Assembly (NCBI GenBank): GCA_023053575.1
Contig: JAKZAP010000010.1
Location: 22,256,628-22,320,627 of the forward strand
DNA: 64,000 bases
Source of the DNA: Branchinecta lynchi
Lineage: Eukaryota; Arthropoda; Branchiopoda; Anostraca; Branchinectidae
Direction: 5' to 3'
In this document: positions 35,690 through 47,000 of the stretch, one piece after another
Layout of the letters: each line of letters opens with the position of its first letter
Numbering within the stretch: position 1 is the stretch's first letter
Position numbers and translations under genes: made by a program
Notes under the pieces: model-generated
Databases searched by the model: none
What the model was told of the DNA's origin: nothing
What the model saw: the letters and a program-made list of their open reading frames with translations, nothing else

Positions 35690-37290
35690 ATAATATAATA
35701 ATATATAATATAATATTTATTTGTGACCCACTGTACAGATTTAAGATAGTGGAGTAATGAAAGAAAAGAAAAGAAATAAAGATAGTACAACATATCACAC
35801 ACAACAACAAAAAAGCACTCAATGAAAAAGCCGGATGAGGCCGTGGTGCGCACCTAGGCGGAAACACGCGTCAGCACCAATATTGGTCTGCAGATTTTCC
35901 AGCGAACATAAGATGTCGCTAGCTCCGTAACGATTAACAAGGCGTCTATTTCGGACCGATCTGGGTAAATACAAAAGGAATTTGCAATATCGAAAATAAT
36001 CCACCCTCATTTGCTTAAGATCAGTCTTTGTAAATATAGGATATAAACCAGACGCAGACAAAACGGCATGGTCGCAAAAACTAGAATAAAGTTTAGCCAG
36101 TCCACGTCTGCTGAAACGACCACGATTAGCAACGATTTTTGCGTACCCGATTCTTAATTTATCTTTAGTATCAGATAAAAACTTCCTCCGGATACTAGCA
36201 AGCGAATCACAAACAGATATACCCAGCCACTTAAACATCTTTACTCTGGGTATAGCGAAACTCCCGCAATTCAGAGAACTGGCACATTGATCATTATTGA
36301 AAGACACATATTCACACTTAGCAATATTTAAAGCAAGGCCAATATCTTTAAACAGAGATCCAACCAGACGAACGTTTCGCTCAAGTGAGCTTTTTGAACG
36401 GCTAATCAGAAGGAGGTCATCAGCATATGCTAGATATGAAAGTTCACTAAACCCGAAAAAACAACTCGATGGGATCTTGGTCAGAACACTTGCGATACAA
36501 GCATTAAATATGTACGGCGAAAGGACACCTCCTTGTCTGACCCCGCACTTCACTGGAATATTCCCGAAAATATGACCGTTGGATTTCAGTCTCACATACG
36601 AATTAGAATACCAGAAACGTAGCACAGATATAACTGAAATGTTTATACCAAGCTGATACAGTGACAGCAGAGCTTGTGAATGAACAATGGTGTCAAACGC
36701 TTTAGAAATGTCCAAAGCACAAATATGTAATGACTGGCCTTTGGTATGCACGTCTTTGAGGAGAACAGCAAGCGCCCTGTGTGCATGCTGGCATCCAATT
36801 CCCTTTTTAAAACCAAATTGATTGGCATCATAATTTACATGATCAATGACAGACGGGAGTAGTATATACTCAAAAACTTTACTGATATTACAGGCAACAG
36901 TAATTGGCCGGTAAGAATCACATTTATTTGGATCTTTCCCTCTTTTTAACACCGAAGTTACAGTCCCACAAAGAAAACTGTCAGGTACAAGTGACGAACA
37001 TAAACACATTTGACAAAGTAACTGCAAATGATTAATCAAATCGGGGGAATCTTTATGAAGATGCCAAACACTAATCCCATCAATATCAACCGAAGAGGAT
37101 TTCAGCCGCTTTATCGAGTTAACAATATCTGCGACAGACACTGGAGGTACATGTACAACGTCAGAGTTTGCATTACAGATGTAGGAACGTTCTTTACAGG
37201 CAGGAAAGTGCGGACGTTGCTTCGAAAATGCAACGTTTCCTTGAAAAACAAAAAGTGTAACACGCTTTACCCTGGCTCGCAGCTGATCAT
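35690..37290 (-). mobile_element. 5'-truncated Jockey-like LINE, reverse strand
   Basis: Reverse-strand element with an open RT domain, a 3' UTR with 'gtacagtgggtcacaaataa' and a TAATA-type tail at 35,690-35,720. The endonuclease is missing. Reading can be followed upstream of the first Met to about 37,290. It lies inside the broken palindrome 34,903-38,120. It is related to, but clearly distinct from, the copy at 8,437. Confidence 0.85.
35819..37141 (-). CDS. LINE reverse transcriptase (ORF2 fragment)
   Basis: 440 aa, open. In order: VDIDGISVWHL, TVTSVLKRGKDP, YRPITVACNISK, NQFGFKKGIGC, ALDISKAFDTIVHSQ, GVRQGGVLSPYIF, the catalytic LAYADDLLLISR, FKWLGISV, and a C-terminal RYCKFLLYLPRSVRNRRLV. 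The frame continues above the first ATG (through RSYICNANSD), so the true ORF2 is truncated at its 5' end with no endonuclease. No stops in the retained part suggest a fairly young insertion. Confidence 0.9.
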   Translation of the reverse strand: MSVADIVNSIKRLKSSSVDIDGISVWHLHKDSPDLINHLQLLCQMCLCSSLVPDSFLCGTVTSVLKRGKDPNKCDSYRPITVACNISKVFEYILLPSVIDHVNYDANQFGFKKGIGCQHAHRALAVLLKDVHTKGQSLHICALDISKAFDTIVHSQALLSLYQLGINISVISVLRFWYSNSYVRLKSNGHIFGNIPVKCGVRQGGVLSPYIFNACIASVLTKIPSSCFFGFSELSYLAYADDLLLISRSKSSLERNVRLVGSLFKDIGLALNIAKCEYVSFNNDQCASSLNCGSFAIPRVKMFKWLGISVCDSLASIRRKFLSDTKDKLRIGYAKIVANRGRFSRRGLAKLYSSFCDHAVLSASGLYPIFTKTDLKQMRVDYFRYCKFLLYLPRSVRNRRLVNRYGASDILCSLENLQTNIGADACFRLGAHHGLIRLFH

Positions 37291-37599
37291 TAGTAGGCTA
37301 GTTCTAGGTAGTTTAAAGCAACATTAACCGGTATTCCTTACCAATTCTCGGAGGAAACAAGCGGAAGTCTAACCTGGCTCAAAATTAGTCAAACAAGGGA
37401 AAGCAAACATCAGCGTAGTGTCTTCATGGTGGGTAAAAATGCCATGGAAAGCTCAAGATCTTGTTTAGTGAACCTCGTATTTCGGGATAATATTTGTATA
37501 CCTATGCTATTTTAATCTCTTATTTCCATGTTCTAGTCTTAAACTAATCCGCTTTAGAAGAATGCTGGGTCTGATGCAAATCTTAAATACCTACCCAAA

Positions 37600-38120
37600 A
37601 ATTCGTTCTATTTTTGTCATTGGTCCATTTCAGCCGGAGACGTTTCGCCATGGGGACGTTTCGTCGGTAAGCCGAAACCACGATAAGTCGTTCTCGTCAC
37701 AACCAAGGGCAACGCTACTAACCCAACATAACCTACACGTAAATAATAATTGCATGTTTAGATTGGCCCTAATCGGCCAGAAACAAATAAATAATCCTAT
37801 ATTTTCGTCATCGCTGTTTTATTAAACAGAGATTTATTCTTAAAAGGTATCGGTCACAGCGTATTCGCCCAATCCATTATGTACGTCAAACGTAATTGAC
37901 TGGATTGATATAATTCACTGGAGATTTTAACTGTACTTGATTTATGTTTGTTTCGTATTTATTGTTTGTTAGTTTGTGTTTTATTTGTATTGTTAGTAAG
38001 TGTTTTTTATCCAATTTCCACCCGTGTTAGTCTAGTGCCATTACGATTGAAATAAAATTGATTGGTTGATTGATTTGAATACAAATCACAAAATCAAAGA
38101 AATTCAACAGTCTTAGTGAC
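37600..38120. repeat. Right arm of the broken palindrome
   Basis: Mirror of 34,903-35,640: 'agccgaaaccacgataagtc', 'gagatttattcttaaaagg' and 'aatacaaatcacaaaatcaa'. It starts with 'gacgtttcgccatggggac' units, which recur again at 38,280-38,370. It is interrupted at about 37,920-38,088 by a LINE-like tail. Confidence 0.7.
37920..38088 (+). mobile_element. Non-LTR retrotransposon 3' tail
   Basis: T-rich sequence ending in 'attgaaataaaattgatt' and TTGA repeats, inserted in the palindrome arm between 'aattcactgg' and 'gaatacaaatcac'. A similar tail lies at 48,480-48,620. No coding part. Confidence 0.5.
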
Positions 38121-38669
38121 TCGTTTTACTTTACAGTTCGAACAAGGCTTCTTCGCTATTTTTAATATCTATGCAAATATCTTTTTAAGTATCTTTAATG
38201 ACGCAAATATTGGAATCCCACACAAAAATATTGTTATAGTTTCGTTATTGGTCCATTTTAGCGGGGTACGTTTCGAATTGGGAGGTTTTGCCATGGGGAC
38301 GTTTCACCGGTGACGTTATGTCATGGGGACGTTTTGCCAGGGGACATTCCGATTGGGAACGTTTTCGCCGACAACCCGTGGTTTTAATTGTCGCTTTTTT
38401 TATTTTCGTGGTTTTGACAATTTAACAGTTTTTGGCGAAGCACGGGGCCAACTTCGTATTTCTGAGACATTAAGGGAAGAAAGGGATAGTTTTTAAGCTT
38501 CCTCACCTTGATAGACCCCCCAGATATCCTCGTCCCCTTTGATAACCTTTTTAAAATGTAGGCCTATGTGAAAAAGAAACGTAAAAAAGACATCCAGTTG
38601 ACCATTTTGTGAGTCACGAAACAATCTGGTATCCTCACCCTTGAAAACCACATTACAAACTACACCAAG

Positions 38670-38708
<39 letters not shown>

Positions 38709-38748
38709 ATAGAAGAAAAATGCATTGGTTCCTCCGTGCGTAGAGGCT
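38121..38748. other. Intergenic with a 37-base C run
   Basis: 'gttttgccatggggacgttt' units lie near 38,290-38,350. An uninterrupted run of C spans about 38,671-38,707. Nothing coding. Confidence 0.6.
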
Positions 38749-39185
38749 CAGGGTTGCCACATCGAACAAATTTAGAGAGTTATTTTTCGTCGGAAACAGA
38801 CAGTGAATGGGGAGGGAAATTTTATTATCAAACAAATGTGAAATGGTGGCTTTTCCTTATAATCAATGCTGCAAAAAGGACAGATCTTAGTTTTGTTTCC
38901 ATTAAACAAACGTAAAATAGTCACTTTTGGTCGGAATCACTGCTGGAAATGGCACATCTGTACATTTTTGCATGGTGACTTTTCTTTATAATCAATGCTG
39001 CAAAAAGGACAGACCTTAGTTTTGTTTCCATTAAAAAACCTGAAATAGTCACTTTTGGTCGGAATCACTGCTGGAAATGACACATCTGGACATTTTCCGA
39101 AATAGAGTGAATTTTACATCCTACGTAGGACAAAAACAAAAAAGAGTGAACAGTTCACACTATCGTGTGATATGTGGCAATCCTG
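38749..39185. mobile_element. MITE family E, copy 2
   Basis: 'cagggttgccacat' to 'atgtggcaatcctg', 437 bp. It contains an internal duplication ('cttttggtcggaatcactgc' occurs twice), explaining the extra length over copy 1. Confidence 0.85.
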
Positions 39186-39695
39186 TATAGGCTTCCTTAA
39201 TTTACCTGCTGTGACTTGTAAACAAACTGGTGTAACTGAACCAAAAGCAAGTTTGAGAACTACTTACGAGCTGGAACCAAGAGTACGCCTCTACCGAGAG
39301 AGAAAAGCCGTAAATCCACACTCGCTTCGACCAACGAAATGATATACTGACACAGTCACAATGAACTTGGCATTGAAAATTCAAATCTGGTTGGACCAGA
39401 ATTGCGTGATTGTTGACCATGCCGCAAGCAAGGCGTTAAACCCACGCGGGACTTCGATTCTTTTGTTTATTTTATCTAAGGTGAATGACACGCATGGTGC
39501 TAATTACTGTAGTGTGCAAGTAATTGTCCTTCATGTTGTACAAGGGGGACATGTTTGACCCGTGGTATGAATGGGGGCGGCAGGGTAGTGTCTGGTTTGT
39601 AGTAGTCCTTTGAGAATAAAGTAGTTCCGAACTGTTCATTTGTCCGCAAACAGAGCCGATCTTCTTTTTTCCTATAGCCTGCGCTGTTCTGGAAA

Positions 39696-39980
39696 CCTGA
39701 GCCTCGTTTTTGTTGCCTGCTGCAGGTCCACTTCTCAGCGGATTCCGGACTGATTCTTTCTACATCCGTTTTTGCACTGCAGCGCTTCCGAGGAAGACGG
39801 CAGCGCTTCTCGAGAATCGCGGACTTGCTCACTGACCAAGTCCGTGCTTCCCTGGAAGGTGCTGCAGCGCTGCCGCTTCAACAAAGAAGAAAGTGAATCC
39901 AAAAACGCATATTATGCAAAAGCAAAGAAGTGCTGCAGCAGCGATGCGGCAGCGCTATTGCAACAAAAACGAGGCTCTGG
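39696..39980. mobile_element. MITE family K, copy 1
   Basis: 285 bp. Inverted ends 'cctgagcctcgtttttgttg' and 'caacaaaaacgaggctctgg'. The interior is GC-richer than the surroundings, with 'gctgcagcgctgccgctt' palindromic words. An opposite-orientation copy lies at 47,854-48,139. Confidence 0.85.
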
Positions 39981-40642
39981 ACTCTGAATTATCCGGCCTC
40001 AAATTTCAACCCATGTCTGGTGTTCTACTATCCTGGATGGAGTTGTTAAAAAAAATCTGCTTTGCTGCAAAAATAGAATACCGAATTAATTATCACATTT
40101 GTTTGAGTTTCCCCGTATGACGACCCAATGGTTAATTTATGTCGCTGGAACGTACCCTAAAATAAATGTGTCCCCAGGAGGTACCAAATGAAAATCCGGA
40201 ACGGCTGATCGTGAGTCGTTCACTCGACTTTATATCCTTATCATTGGCTTTCATTTCAGCTTCCTCCCCAAACAACATACAGAAACAACAATTTGTTAAG
40301 TTAAAACCCTTTGTAAGCTGTTGCCCTGTTTGATAAAAAAAAAAAAAAAAATAGTTCTTTGGTATTTCGTACTTATTAATGTTTTTTTGTAAATTTGTAA
40401 ATCTGTTGTTTTATTTTGAGTGTTACGATGATGTGCACTAGGATTCGAAAGCTTAACTGTACGTATTGTAAATGCTTTAACCTTTAACCTTTTTCTTGTC
40501 TCGTCAATTTGGCGGAATAAAAGCATTTCATTCATTCGGTACCAGACAACACTATTTCAACCTCAATAGATGCACCTAAATTGGGAGGTTGTTGAAAACC
40601 GGGCCATTGCCATAAGAATGAAGTTCTGTGTCTGAGATAGCC
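39981..40642. other. Intergenic with a LINE/SINE-like tail
   Basis: 40,345-40,540 ends in 'ggcggaataaaagcatttc' plus 'attc' repeats, as at non-LTR retroelement 3' ends. No source element can be identified. Confidence 0.4.
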
Positions 40643-41090
40643 TTAAAGGACACCTGAATGAAGAGTTGGCTACCAAGTATCATTCCTATCTGTATGACTT
40701 CCGTTAACATTGCCTGCAGAAAACCCAATCCAAATACGAAATAATGTTTCCAAGCTATGATTTTTGCTCCATTTTGCATCTGTCCATATTTCAGTACCGA
40801 ACAATTTTTAGAAATGAACAAATGTCACCAATCAACACTTCTTCTGGAATAGTTTTTAACCAGTTAAGCTCAAACGTATATCTAGAAGAAATTCCACTAC
40901 GACCCGACCAGCGCTGTACAAGATTTGAAGGAATTGCGCTTTTTGTCTTGGAGTCTGCATGTGCAAATCTCTAGAAACGACCATCCTTATTCTGAAAACT
41001 TCACGCTCAGGAGAAGAATACTCTCCTTGGCCATGTCTGTCAATGCATTACACATGGTGTGTATGGTTTCATTGTTCAGGTGTCCTTTAA
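40643..41090. mobile_element. MITE family H, complete copy
   Basis: 448 bp from 'ttaaaggacacctgaa' to 'ttcaggtgtcctttaa'. A partial relative lies at 28,007-28,345 in inverted order. The ends begin like family D (ttaaaggac), which may mean the same transposase class. Confidence 0.85.
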
Positions 41091-42500
41091 AAGCAAGGTT
41101 GTGCGCAAACTTGGTAAAAATGCAGTAGTGATTCTGCAGAATTGCCAGGCTCGATGACAGGCAAAGGAATAAACACTGTTCACAACATACCTCTAGATTG
41201 CAATAGGGCCTGTTTGGTACAGCTGTGACGTAGGACTAACGCGAAAAGACTGACAGCAGTACGTTTTAACCGCCTAGCCCTTAGTTGCGGTTTTGCGATA
41301 TTATGATATTTAATATCAGGGTCAAAAGTCGTTTTTGCAGTTACCGAGTATCGGGCCAGTCACCGTGGTCTGATCTTTCGATACCACGGTCCCCACCCCA
41401 CCCTAGTAGTACTCTTGATGACTATCTCTCCTTGCCGATGCAAAATCTCCGGCCTCTCCGGGTATCTAGCGGAAGAAAAGCAGAAGTGGTCTCACAGCTG
41501 CTCCCAAAGATCGCAGGGTTTGAGTCGTATGGACACGCTTACTCCTTCTTCCTGAGGATCGATGGCGTGTTTTGGACTTAGTCATAGAGAGTATTGACCC
41601 TGGTGTCTAAGAAATAATCTCACTTTCATCATCACCAACAAAAGAGCCTAGGTTTTGTCTAATTGGTGGTACAAAAGTTTGAACTTGTGGTGTGAGTGGA
41701 TGTAAATATTTCTTTTAGGGTGCTTTTCTGAAAATGGACATTCGGCAACCGTAATTTTGCAAAACATCCTTAGTACCAGATACTATGGTAACTGCTAAAA
41801 CAACAAAATGCAGACCAGTTTAGAAACCATGGTATCTGCAAAACTAACTATCATTCACATTACCAAATTTCCATGTTAGAACATTCCCTCTTTTACAACA
41901 AACAATGTTTGCAAGATCACGAAGGTGATTATCATTTTTCAACTTCTCGCTGACACAGAAACCTGGGCTAGAAACCTGCACGTCTGTTAGGCTATATAAC
42001 ATTTGCGTGTGTTAATATAATAAGGAAATAACCGCTCTCACTTCCCCAATCAGGATTTGAAAGAGGGTTCAAGGAGGGAGGTCAGTTTCTGGAAGTCGGA
42101 AACGAAACTGATATGACGAATACCAGAGATCCATTCCGTGTCAAAAATTGAGATAAGTTTTTCTTGGATCGACTAATAGCAAGCACTTAAGACAATGTTT
42201 ACTCTATGTGGTCGCTCCTGCACTAGTGTTTGGGCTCTGGAAATTCTGAGCCTGGAATGTTTGGGTGCTACAAGTGTATCATTCATTGGAGGTGAATTAG
42301 ACTAGTGACTTGTGGATGTTTGGAGCCCGAAAGATTTAGGTGAGTATTTTAATTCTTTCATTTAAAATCCGTCCCATCGAAGACAAATAGCAAATAGTGG
42401 AGGCGCTATGTGTGGGAAGAGGTGACAGGGCCACGTAGGCCACGGCCACGTAGCCCACTAGCTTTCGCAAAAAAAATAGAATCTTCCATCTTGGTAGCCT
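41091..42500. other. Intergenic with 'gataccacgg' repeat pieces
   Basis: 41,280-41,400 and 41,755-41,850 contain 'ttgcagttaccg', 'gataccacgg' and 'ccatggtatctgcaaaac', related to 12,955-13,330. Nothing coding is supported; the 98-aa ORF at 41,285 is unconvincing. Confidence 0.45.
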
Positions 42501-42501
42501 A

Positions 42502-42672
42502 TACTGTAAAAAGTTTCTCCGAGCACGGATTAAAGTTAACTGCAGTATTTGCTACTGGGATTAACCTTATCTCTACTGAGATAAGATTAATCCGAATTAG
42601 AGATAAGATTATCTTTTTAGAGACACGACTAATCCCAGTGGCAAATACTGCAAGATTTTTTGTTTACTGTGT
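42502..42672. mobile_element. MITE family A, copy 3
   Basis: 'actgtaaaaagtttctccg' to 'tttactgtgta', with the same 'tactgggattaa' palindromic body as the other copies. It is slightly eroded at both termini. Confidence 0.8.
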
Positions 42673-42695
42673 ACTTCTTATTTGGAATATAAATA

Positions 42696-42972
42696 CACTG
42701 TCAGAAGTTTCACAACAGACAACAGAAGGATGCGCGTTGCCATCACGAAGAGTCGAAAAATTGCCAAAAAGTATCTTCTGAATTTTCCGACCTCGTGACG
42801 ACAGACAAAAAACTCAGTAGATGCTTGGCTCTTCCTGCAATGATTGTTCTGCAGAACATTTCACGTGTAATGTTTTCCAACACAACAGATAACATCCCAA
42901 GTATTGTCTGTAACGCACTGTCTGTTGAAACCGTGCACTCTTCTGTTCTCTGCTATAAAACTTCTGACAGTG
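42696..42972. mobile_element. MITE family B, copy 2 (TA target)
   Basis: 277 bp, 'cactgtcagaagtttc' to 'gaaacttct...gacagtg' (reading 'aaacttctgacagtg'), flanked by TA on both sides. It shares the outer word CACTGT with family A, which suggests a common TA-targeting transposase. Confidence 0.88.
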
Positions 42973-43088
42973 TAGGTCTCTAAAAGCAAAATCCAAAGAC
43001 AAGACGTCCTGTTCGAAAACTATTTTATTAGTAACTTAGATTTTGATTCGAACTATTGAACCTGAGATCGGGCCAAAATTGTTCTTGG

Positions 43089-43310
43089 CACTGTGGGAAG
43101 TTTCATAACAGATAACATAAGGATGCGCAGTTTCAACAGACAACAATTAGGATGCAATCTGTTGTGCTTGAAAACGTTATGCATGACATGTTATTTTTTC
43201 TTTTTAATTATTATTACATTTGGCGTCAAGCTTTTATGCTAAATTGGCTTTAAGTTTGAGCATAACAGGCATTGCCAGGAACAGCCAAAAAACTGCTAAA
43301 AAAGCATCTG
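43089..43310. mobile_element. MITE family B, copy 3, degraded
   Basis: 'cactgtgggaagtttcataa' through 'cagtttcaacagacaac' and 'gttatgcatgacatg', then an unrelated AT-rich insert, then 'gccaaaaaactgctaaaaaa'. The right end is lost. Confidence 0.6.
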
Positions 43311-43965
43311 CTGACTTGTGGGTTTCGGACAGACGCACGGACGACGGGAAGGAAGGGAGACGACACATCTGGGGAAAACAGAACAGATATTATTGTTGAT
43401 TTCCAACGTTAAGGATAAAGAAATATTGATAAGAAAGCAAGATCTGTACATTTAACCTTTTTTAACATGCTTTAGTCAGAAATCCTCCGCCTCATGTAAC
43501 AGTTTTTGCAAGTCGCGGACTCTGTCGCGGTATTGACTTTCGCTGTTTTTTACTGTGACAGTTTTCGCCCTGTCGCAGTTATTGCATGGCGCGGGTTTTT
43601 GCTTTCGCGGTGTTCATCGGATATAATCAGAGCCGTATCCAGGGGGGGGGGTAGGGGGTCGAAACCCCCGAAACATTCAAAAATAATAGTTTTGTAGGCT
43701 TTTCCCTCTGATCTATATATTTTTTATACTTTTTTGTCAGACCCGCAGGCAACCCCCCCCCCCCCCCGAATTTTTTTAATAATTCCTGGGTACGGGCCTG
43801 GATATAGGCCTTAAAAGAACTCGAGAGAAAGTCAGTTTTGGGAGTGAAGATGAAGTGGGATTCCGAAGTCTAGAAATTTACAAATTTGCCGTTGTAGATG
43901 CCTGAGTGTTGGTACGTCGTTCTAGGGATCGAAATGAAGTAACGTTCTGGAACTAACCGAGCGGG

Positions 43966-44038
43966 ATGATGAAGACAATTGCCACGTTGTCCTACGGGCG
44001 TATAGCTCTCCATTTGCTACTTTTCGTCACTGTACTTG
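43966..44038 (+). CDS. beat: Beat-family exon 1, signal peptide
   Basis: It starts at the first of two consecutive ATGs and encodes 24 codons plus one base before the donor GTAAGC. MMKTIATLSYGRIALHLLLF continues into VTVLG: a basic/polar start and a Leu-rich core typical of a secretion signal. Found by phase and position; the second ATG could equally be used. No promoter element was recognised upstream. Confidence 0.7.
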
Positions 44039-47000
44039 GTAAGCCGTTTCTTAATTTCAGTCATGTGGCCTAAGGCCCATCATAAATTAGTAGTTGCCTA
44101 TGGACACCACAGACTTCCATAGGACTCAATTCTTACCAACATTTTATAATTTTCAGCGGAAACAGGGCAAAAAAACGTAAATATTTAGCAGTATTTGTTA
44201 ATTTCATTTATACATTTTTGTTGGTTCTTATTTCTTTATTTTTATTCATTTATTTTTGACCTGCTTTTTGGATAACACCGGAGTATGAGTTAAATGCGCA
44301 AAGTAAAATACACGTGTTAAAACACTAAACAAAAGAATATAAATTTTATGTCGTTTCTGCTTAATGTCGATTCTGCCTGACCATGGAACACTTTTTGATT
44401 GACCAACTGACCGGTTCATGAGTTGTGTTCATTCTTATGTTAGCTACGAACTATCTTGATTTTGTTAGGGTTATGAGCCTCGCGCGGCCCCCGTGGTTGT
44501 GATTAGAAACACGGAGAAACTTACATAAGCGGGAATTGCTGTCCAATCAACTCCTCGGAAGATATACGCGGGAGCCTGATCTGGCTCGAAAAATTACGAA
44601 CACGGAAATGAAAGAAGCAATATGATGGCGGTTATAGTGTGGACTACTTATGTAGTTTGAATGCATTCAAACTATGCTGTACTTTCAAGAAATAACCCAC
44701 GGTTTGGGCTGTTTTAAGTCTTTTTCGAGACCCTTTGACTTGTAGCGAAAACAGCGAAACAATTTACATAACCAGTTTTTATGGCACTTGCCCTTCGGCC
44801 AAGTGCCATATAACGATTATAATTTCTGTCCGTCAGTCGGTCCCGGTTTTGCTAGTTCGGGCACTTCCAGATAAGCTAGGACAATCAAACTTGGCAGGCA
44901 TATCAGGGACTGGGCCAGATTAAATTAGGAATAGTCGCTTCCCTGATCCGACCATCTGGAGGGAAGTGGAGGGAGGGGAAATCCGGAAAAATTAGGAACA
45001 ATGATATATTTTTAGCTTACGAACAGGTGATCGGATCTTAATGAAACTTGATATATGGAAGGACCTGGTGTCTCAGACAGTCCATTTTAAATCCAGACCG
45101 GATCCGGTGACATGGGGGGGAGTTGGAGGGGAAAACCGGAAATCATGGAAAACACTTAGAGTGAGAGATCCGGATGAAACTTGGTGGAAAGAACAAGCAC
45201 AAGTCCTAGATACGTGACTGATATAACCGGAACGGATCCGCTCACTTTGGGGGAGTTTTTGCGGGGGGAGAAGTTCGAATTCTAGTGATCCCGCGAGTTC
45301 GTTGCTTCCTGATGTGCTGGGACGATGAAAATTGGCAGGCATGTCAGGGACCAGACCCGATTAAATAGGAAATAGTCGCTTCCTCGATCCGACCATCTGG
45401 GAGGGGGGAGTGAAGGGACGGGGAAGCCAAAATTTCAGGTATTTTTAACCTGCGAACGAGGGATCGGATTTTGATGAAAGTTGATATGTAGGATGACCTC
45501 GTGTCTCAGACGTCTCACTTTAAATCCGGACCGGATCCGATGACAATGGGGGGAGTTGGAGGAGGGAACCGGAATTCTTGAGAAACGCTTAGAATGGACG
45601 AATCGGGATGAAACTTGGTGGGAGGAACAAGCACAAGTCGGAGCTCTGTGGGGGGATTTGGAAGGGGTTTCCTGGAATTCCGGTAGTCGCGATTCGTTCG
45701 ATTCGAATAGCTCGAGATTTACTAAGACAACGAAACTTTGCAGTCATCTTAAATAGGTTTTGTTTTGAATGATTTTTCTAGCTATGTTGTTTTTATAAGC
45801 TTATTTATATTCTGGTGCATTTTATAAAGCAAGTTAATCAAGCTTCACAACATTATTCCACAAAGAAAAACTTTTAATAGGCACTTTAAGCCATGGAACT
45901 TCTGATGAAACACTAGAACAATCAGGTAAACTGCATCTGCAGCTTGACTTTGGTGACATCTCAAATATATCCTTTTCTGCCAAGCATTGCTGGGAGTTTT
46001 TTGAATTTCCTGCCACGATATCCCAGCTCCTAAGATTTGGATCGCCGAAATGACAGGGAGGTAAAGACAAGGGATAACAAAAAAACGGCCGATTTTCGTA
46101 GCGCCTTCTAAAGGAAGTCGGAAATAACGTGGATAACTAATGATGAATGAATAAATATTCCTTCAGCCCAAGCTGGCTGCGAATTATATTTGATAGTGCA
46201 AAACGGACACGTCAGCTGAATTTTATTGGAGCTATATTTCGAACCTTCTTGGCAAGGGTCCTCTACAGGCTCAAAACAAGTTGGAAAAACGAACTTGTGG
46301 GAAACCCAAGTTCGGTTTTGAGCCTGAAGAGGACCCTTGCCAAGAAGGGCGGAAATGTAGCTCTAATAAAATTCAGCTGACGTATCGGTTTTGCACCATC
46401 AAAGATAAATGAATACTTTCAGGGCCATGCATTTTTGCCGAAATTGAAGTCCTAGAGGTCAGGGTACCGCAGGTAGTCGAGCGAGGATCAAAAGTCACAT
46501 TTTTCTGCAATTTCGACCTCAAGAATGAGTCACATTATGCCACTCGATGGTTTTTGAGGGAAGATTTGATTTTCCAGACGATTTCATTTGGTGGTGAAGT
46601 TAGGAAAGATGTTAAAGGACCATTTGCCGTTAAGGTAAGCTCCCGTCTTTCAAATGCTATTTTGTTCAACAGATGAGAAAGCATCCACTTTCTAAATGTG
46701 TATTCCCGCTAGTCTTGTAATGAAATATCTACACATAAAAGGTTAAATAACAGGTAAACGTTAAATAACATAATGAAAGGATGTCGGAAAAACTACCCCT
46801 TCTAGTAGACAGCATTACGCAATTCTTATGCTACTTTTCACTTATATTTGTTTTTCTTTCCTAATAAAATTAAAAGTTATGTTAAAACTATCATTAAATT
46901 ACGATTTGTTTTTATTAGTTAAAGTCGTTAAACTTTGGAAGAAAATCTGAAAAAATGTAAATGACAGTGAAATTTAGGTATGGGTACGGTTGTTGAAGAA

